This document shows positions 61,468-64,000 of a stretch of DNA of 64,000 bases, in pieces. Under the pieces are notes generated by a model. The model saw nothing but the letters and a program-made list of their open reading frames with translations. It had not been told where the DNA came from and made no database searches. The DNA comes from UBA11524 sp964542315 (GTDB taxonomy: Bacteria > Bacillota > Clostridia > Christensenellales > Aristaeellaceae): the NCBI GenBank assembly GCA_964542315.1, contig CAZIUA010000001.1, forward strand, positions 1-64,000, given 5' to 3'. The first letter of the stretch is position 1. Every line of letters begins with the position of its first letter. Both the position numbers and the translations under genes were made by a program.

Positions 61468-61482
61468 CAGGCGTTTGCCTGC

Positions 61483-61510
61483 TTGCTTTTTCCGGCCGCT
61501 ATGGTATAAT
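61483..61510 (+). promoter_or_regulatory. Promoter for GH51 genes
   Basis: TTGCTT (61483-61488), 16 bases, TATAAT (61505-61510), 43 bases before the ATG. Confidence 0.65.
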
Positions 61511-61553
61511 GGAAGCACTGATCACACAGCGAAATAAAGGAGGAACCCACCCC

Positions 61554-63506
61554 ATGCGCAAGTTCATCGCGCTGTTTCTGGCGCTGATGCTGCCCTGCGT
61601 GGCCAGCGCATCCACCCTCACCGCGGACGCGGCTAAGACCACCGTTGAAATGAGCGACACGCTCTACGGCCTCTTCTTTGAGGACATCAACTACGGCGCG
61701 GATGGCGGCCTCTATGCCGAGCTGCTGCAGAACCGTTCCTTCGAGTATGAGGACATCCTCAACCCGCGGACGACGGATCACTACAACGGCTGGGCGTTCA
61801 ACATGTCCGCCGGTGCTGCCGGTACGGCCACCGTCCAGACGGACGATCCGCTGAACGGGAACAACCCGACCTACATGCGCGTCAGCTGCACCAAGGGCGA
61901 TTACCGCTTTGCCAACCTGGGCTATCAGTCCACCACCTTTGCCGGCGGCATTCCGGTGGAGGAAGGCAAGAGCTACCGCTGCTTCGTGTGGATGCGCAAT
62001 GCGGGCGATTTTGACGGCCAGGTGGAGATCGCGTTGACCAAGCGCACGGGCAAGTCCATCGCCGTGCCCAAGCGCTTCACCCTGACGGACGAGTGGCAGA
62101 AGTACGAAGTGACGTTCAAGTCCTCCTACACGGAGGATGCGGTGCTGTCCTTCATCCTCCACGGCACGGGCTCCATCGACATCGACATGGCCTCGCTCAT
62201 CCCGGCGGATGCCTACGGGGCGGATTGGCCCAATGGCGGCCTGCGCGCCGATCTGGTGCAGGCGCTGAAGGATCTGCATCCCTCTTTCCTGCGCTTCCCG
62301 GGCGGATGCGTCACCGAGGGCAGCTATTACCGCAGCAACTTCTATGACTGGAAGGACACCGTCGGCCCCATCGAGCAGCGCAAGGAGAACTTCAACACCT
62401 GGGGCTATATGCAGAGCTACGGCCTGGGGTATTTTGAGTACTTCATGCTCGCGGAGGCCATTGGTGCGGAACCGCTGCCCGTGGTGCATTCGGGTCTGCT
62501 TTGCCAGGCGCGCGACGTCAAGGAAGCACCCCTGACCATCGAGGAGACCAAGGCCTATGCGCAGGATCTGCTCGACCTGATTGAGTTCGCCAACGGCGGC
62601 ACGGATACCACCTGGGGCGCGCTGCGTGCCGAGATGGGCCATCCGGAACCCTTCAATTTGAAATACCTGGGCATCGGCAACGAGAACTGGGATCAGGTCT
62701 ACTGGGATCGCTTCGATATCCTCTATCACGCGGTGAAGGAAGCGTATCCGGAGATGGAGATCGTCTCCTCCGCCGGCCCCGTGGCGGAAGGCGCCCTGCC
62801 GGACAACGCCTGGCGCACCATCCGCGCCAGGTATCCGGACACCATCGTGGATGAGCACTACTACATGGGCGGCGACTGGTTCCTGTCCAATGTGGACCGC
62901 TATGACAGCTATCCCCGCACGACCCGCGTGTTCGTTGGCGAATACGCCGCGCATGAAGCGGCGCAGGCCAATGGCCGCCGTCCCAACAACCTCTACAGCG
63001 CCCTGTGCGAGGCGGCCTACATGACCGGCCTGGAGCGCAACAGCGATGTGGTGGTCATGGCCTCCTATGCGCCGCTGATGGCGCGTGACGGCATGCAGCA
63101 GTGGACGCCGGACATGATCTGGTTCAACGCTCGCGAGGTGCTGCTGACGCCGAACTACCATGTGCAGGCGATGTTCGCTGCCACGGTGGGCGATCAGGTG
63201 GTGGTGAGCCGGTATGACGGCGTCAATCAGCTGATCTACCACGTCATCACCCGCACGGAGGACAAGCTCTACGTCAAGCTGGTCAATGTGTCCTCCTATG
63301 CGGATGATATGACGCTGAACCTGGCCAATGTCCCCGACGGGACGGCCGCCTTCACCCGTCTGACGGGCGAAAAGAACGCCATCAACACCTTCCAGCAGAA
63401 GGAGCGCGTTGCCCCCATCACCGGTGAAACCGCCATTGCAGACGGCACGCTGACCATGGAGCTGCCCGCGTATTCCGTGACCATCCTGACCTTCGACCTC
63501 GAGTGA
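61554..63506 (+). CDS. Secreted alpha-L-arabinofuranosidase, GH51
   Basis: 650 residues from ATG 61554, with AAAGGAGG upstream; a longer frame overlaps the promoter. A signal peptide (MRKFIALFLALMLPCVASA) is followed by SDTLYGLFFEDINYGADGGLYAELLQNRSFEYE. An inserted CBM4-like beta-sandwich (about 60-205) includes RCFVWMRNAGDFDGQVEIAL. The barrel has FLRFPGGCVTEG, the acid/base Glu in GIGNENWDQVYWD, and the nucleophile Glu in VFVGEYAAHEA. It trims arabinose side chains outside the cell. Followed after 40 bases by an intracellular GH51. Confidence 0.93.
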   Translation: MRKFIALFLALMLPCVASASTLTADAAKTTVEMSDTLYGLFFEDINYGADGGLYAELLQNRSFEYEDILNPRTTDHYNGWAFNMSAGAAGTATVQTDDPLNGNNPTYMRVSCTKGDYRFANLGYQSTTFAGGIPVEEGKSYRCFVWMRNAGDFDGQVEIALTKRTGKSIAVPKRFTLTDEWQKYEVTFKSSYTEDAVLSFILHGTGSIDIDMASLIPADAYGADWPNGGLRADLVQALKDLHPSFLRFPGGCVTEGSYYRSNFYDWKDTVGPIEQRKENFNTWGYMQSYGLGYFEYFMLAEAIGAEPLPVVHSGLLCQARDVKEAPLTIEETKAYAQDLLDLIEFANGGTDTTWGALRAEMGHPEPFNLKYLGIGNENWDQVYWDRFDILYHAVKEAYPEMEIVSSAGPVAEGALPDNAWRTIRARYPDTIVDEHYYMGGDWFLSNVDRYDSYPRTTRVFVGEYAAHEAAQANGRRPNNLYSALCEAAYMTGLERNSDVVVMASYAPLMARDGMQQWTPDMIWFNAREVLLTPNYHVQAMFAATVGDQVVVSRYDGVNQLIYHVITRTEDKLYVKLVNVSSYADDMTLNLANVPDGTAAFTRLTGEKNAINTFQQKERVAPITGETAIADGTLTMELPAYSVTILTFDLE

Positions 63507-63546
63507 TCTTCCGGGACAAACCCGGTCAAAAAAGGGAGGAATACCC

Positions 63547-64000
63547 ATGAAGAATGCCAAGCTGATCCTGGACAAAGACTATGTCATCTCCGAAGTGGAT
63601 AAGCGCCTTTTCGGCTCCTTCATCGAGCATCTGGGCCGCGCAGTGTATACCGGCATCTATGAGCCGGATCATGCGCTGGCGGATGAACAGGGCTTCCGCA
63701 AGGATGTGCTTGATCTTGTCCGCAAGCTGAATGTGCCTGTGGTGCGCTATCCCGGCGGCAATTTCGTTTCTGGCTTCCGCTGGGAGGATTCCGTCGGCCC
63801 CAAGAGCGAGCGCCCGAGCCGTCTTGACCTGGCCTGGAAGACCACCGAGCCGAATTCCTTCGGCCTGCATGAGTTCGTGGACTGGGCGAAGAAGGCCGAC
63901 ACCGAAGTGATGTACGCCATCAACCTGGGCACCCGCGGCGTGCTGGAAGCGCAGGATGTTGTGGAATACTGCAACCACAAGGGCGGCACATACTGGTCTG
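63547..64000 (+). CDS. Intracellular alpha-L-arabinofuranosidase, GH51, 5' part
   Basis: Runs off the right edge; 151 residues seen of an expected ~500. It begins MKNAKLILDKDYVISEVD without signal peptide, preceded by GGGAGGA. GSFIEHLGRAVYTGIYEP, VRYPGGNFVSGFRWEDSVGP and YAINLGTRGVLEAQ are diagnostic of bacterial AbfA-type GH51. It would release arabinose from imported arabino-oligosaccharides. The catalytic Glu residues lie beyond the window. Confidence 0.94.
   Translation, partial: MKNAKLILDKDYVISEVDKRLFGSFIEHLGRAVYTGIYEPDHALADEQGFRKDVLDLVRKLNVPVVRYPGGNFVSGFRWEDSVGPKSERPSRLDLAWKTTEPNSFGLHEFVDWAKKADTEVMYAINLGTRGVLEAQDVVEYCNHKGGTYWS

Noticed and set aside
1..64000. CRISPR arrays, tRNA or rRNA genes, transposases, integrases
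   Set aside because: I found no regularly spaced repeats, no tRNA-like T-arm sequences and no transposase or integrase motifs on either strand. A covariance-model scan was not possible.

Overview
The window looks like a GC-rich Bacillota chromosome, most plausibly an anaerobic gut or rumen Clostridia member (a Christensenellales-like lineage is my guess; no taxonomic marker was compared). Supporting signs are Gram-positive LexA boxes, a CIRCE element, a Rex operator, SpoIIE-type phosphatase, [FeFe] hydrogenases, bifunctional AdhE, CUT1 sugar transporters without local ATPases, and many enzymes for pectin side chains (arabinan, galactan, rhamnogalacturonan). Both ends of the window cut through genes.

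Region 1 (1-12537, minus strand): one long operon, 'cluster A'. A LacI-like operator and promoter precede a secreted binding protein with Ig-like repeats. Then come a giant membrane-tethered binding-protein fusion, two permeases, an NHL/TPR membrane protein, a Yip1-like membrane protein, a DUF5696-type protein and the start of another permease, which carries an apparent frameshift near base 60.

Region 2 (12624-17378): GH35 and GH43 enzymes on the minus strand, and a heparinase II/III-like protein on the plus strand.

Region 3 (17387-24366): housekeeping and miscellany. It holds dnaA without dnaN, a small unknown protein, a ZnuA-like protein, a repeat-rich non-coding stretch, a TlpA-like protein, a lipoprotein and a LysR regulator.

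Region 4 (24512-33674): redox and hydrogen module. Rex is followed by AdhE, an APH-like kinase, two tandem [2Fe-2S] proteins, a PAS-containing sensory-type [FeFe] hydrogenase, a SpoIIE phosphatase and a group B-type [FeFe] hydrogenase.

Region 5 (33680-35741): SOS-controlled Y-family polymerase and a YolD-like partner.

Region 6 (35777-42810): a rhamnose module, rhaM-rhaB-rhaA-rhaD on the minus strand with a divergent GH112 phosphorylase (probably galactosyl-rhamnose phosphorylase). It is bracketed by two inverted 210-bp repeats carrying terminators.

Region 7 (42812-46330): htpG with a CIRCE element, a small zinc-finger protein and a GH27 alpha-galactosidase.

Region 8 (46572-64000, plus strand): a secreted GH43 arabinanase heads an operon that runs into 'cluster B', a second copy of the cluster A architecture (giant binding protein, two permeases, NHL/TPR/Yip1 fusion, DUF5696, two more permeases, free binding protein). 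Then come a small XRE regulator and two GH51 arabinofuranosidases.

The main discovery candidate is the repeated transporter architecture. Clusters A and B share gene order but have diverged in sequence, and the NHL/TPR and Yip1 parts are separate genes in A and one gene in B. Co-transcription of B with an arabinanase suggests that at least this copy handles arabinan fragments.
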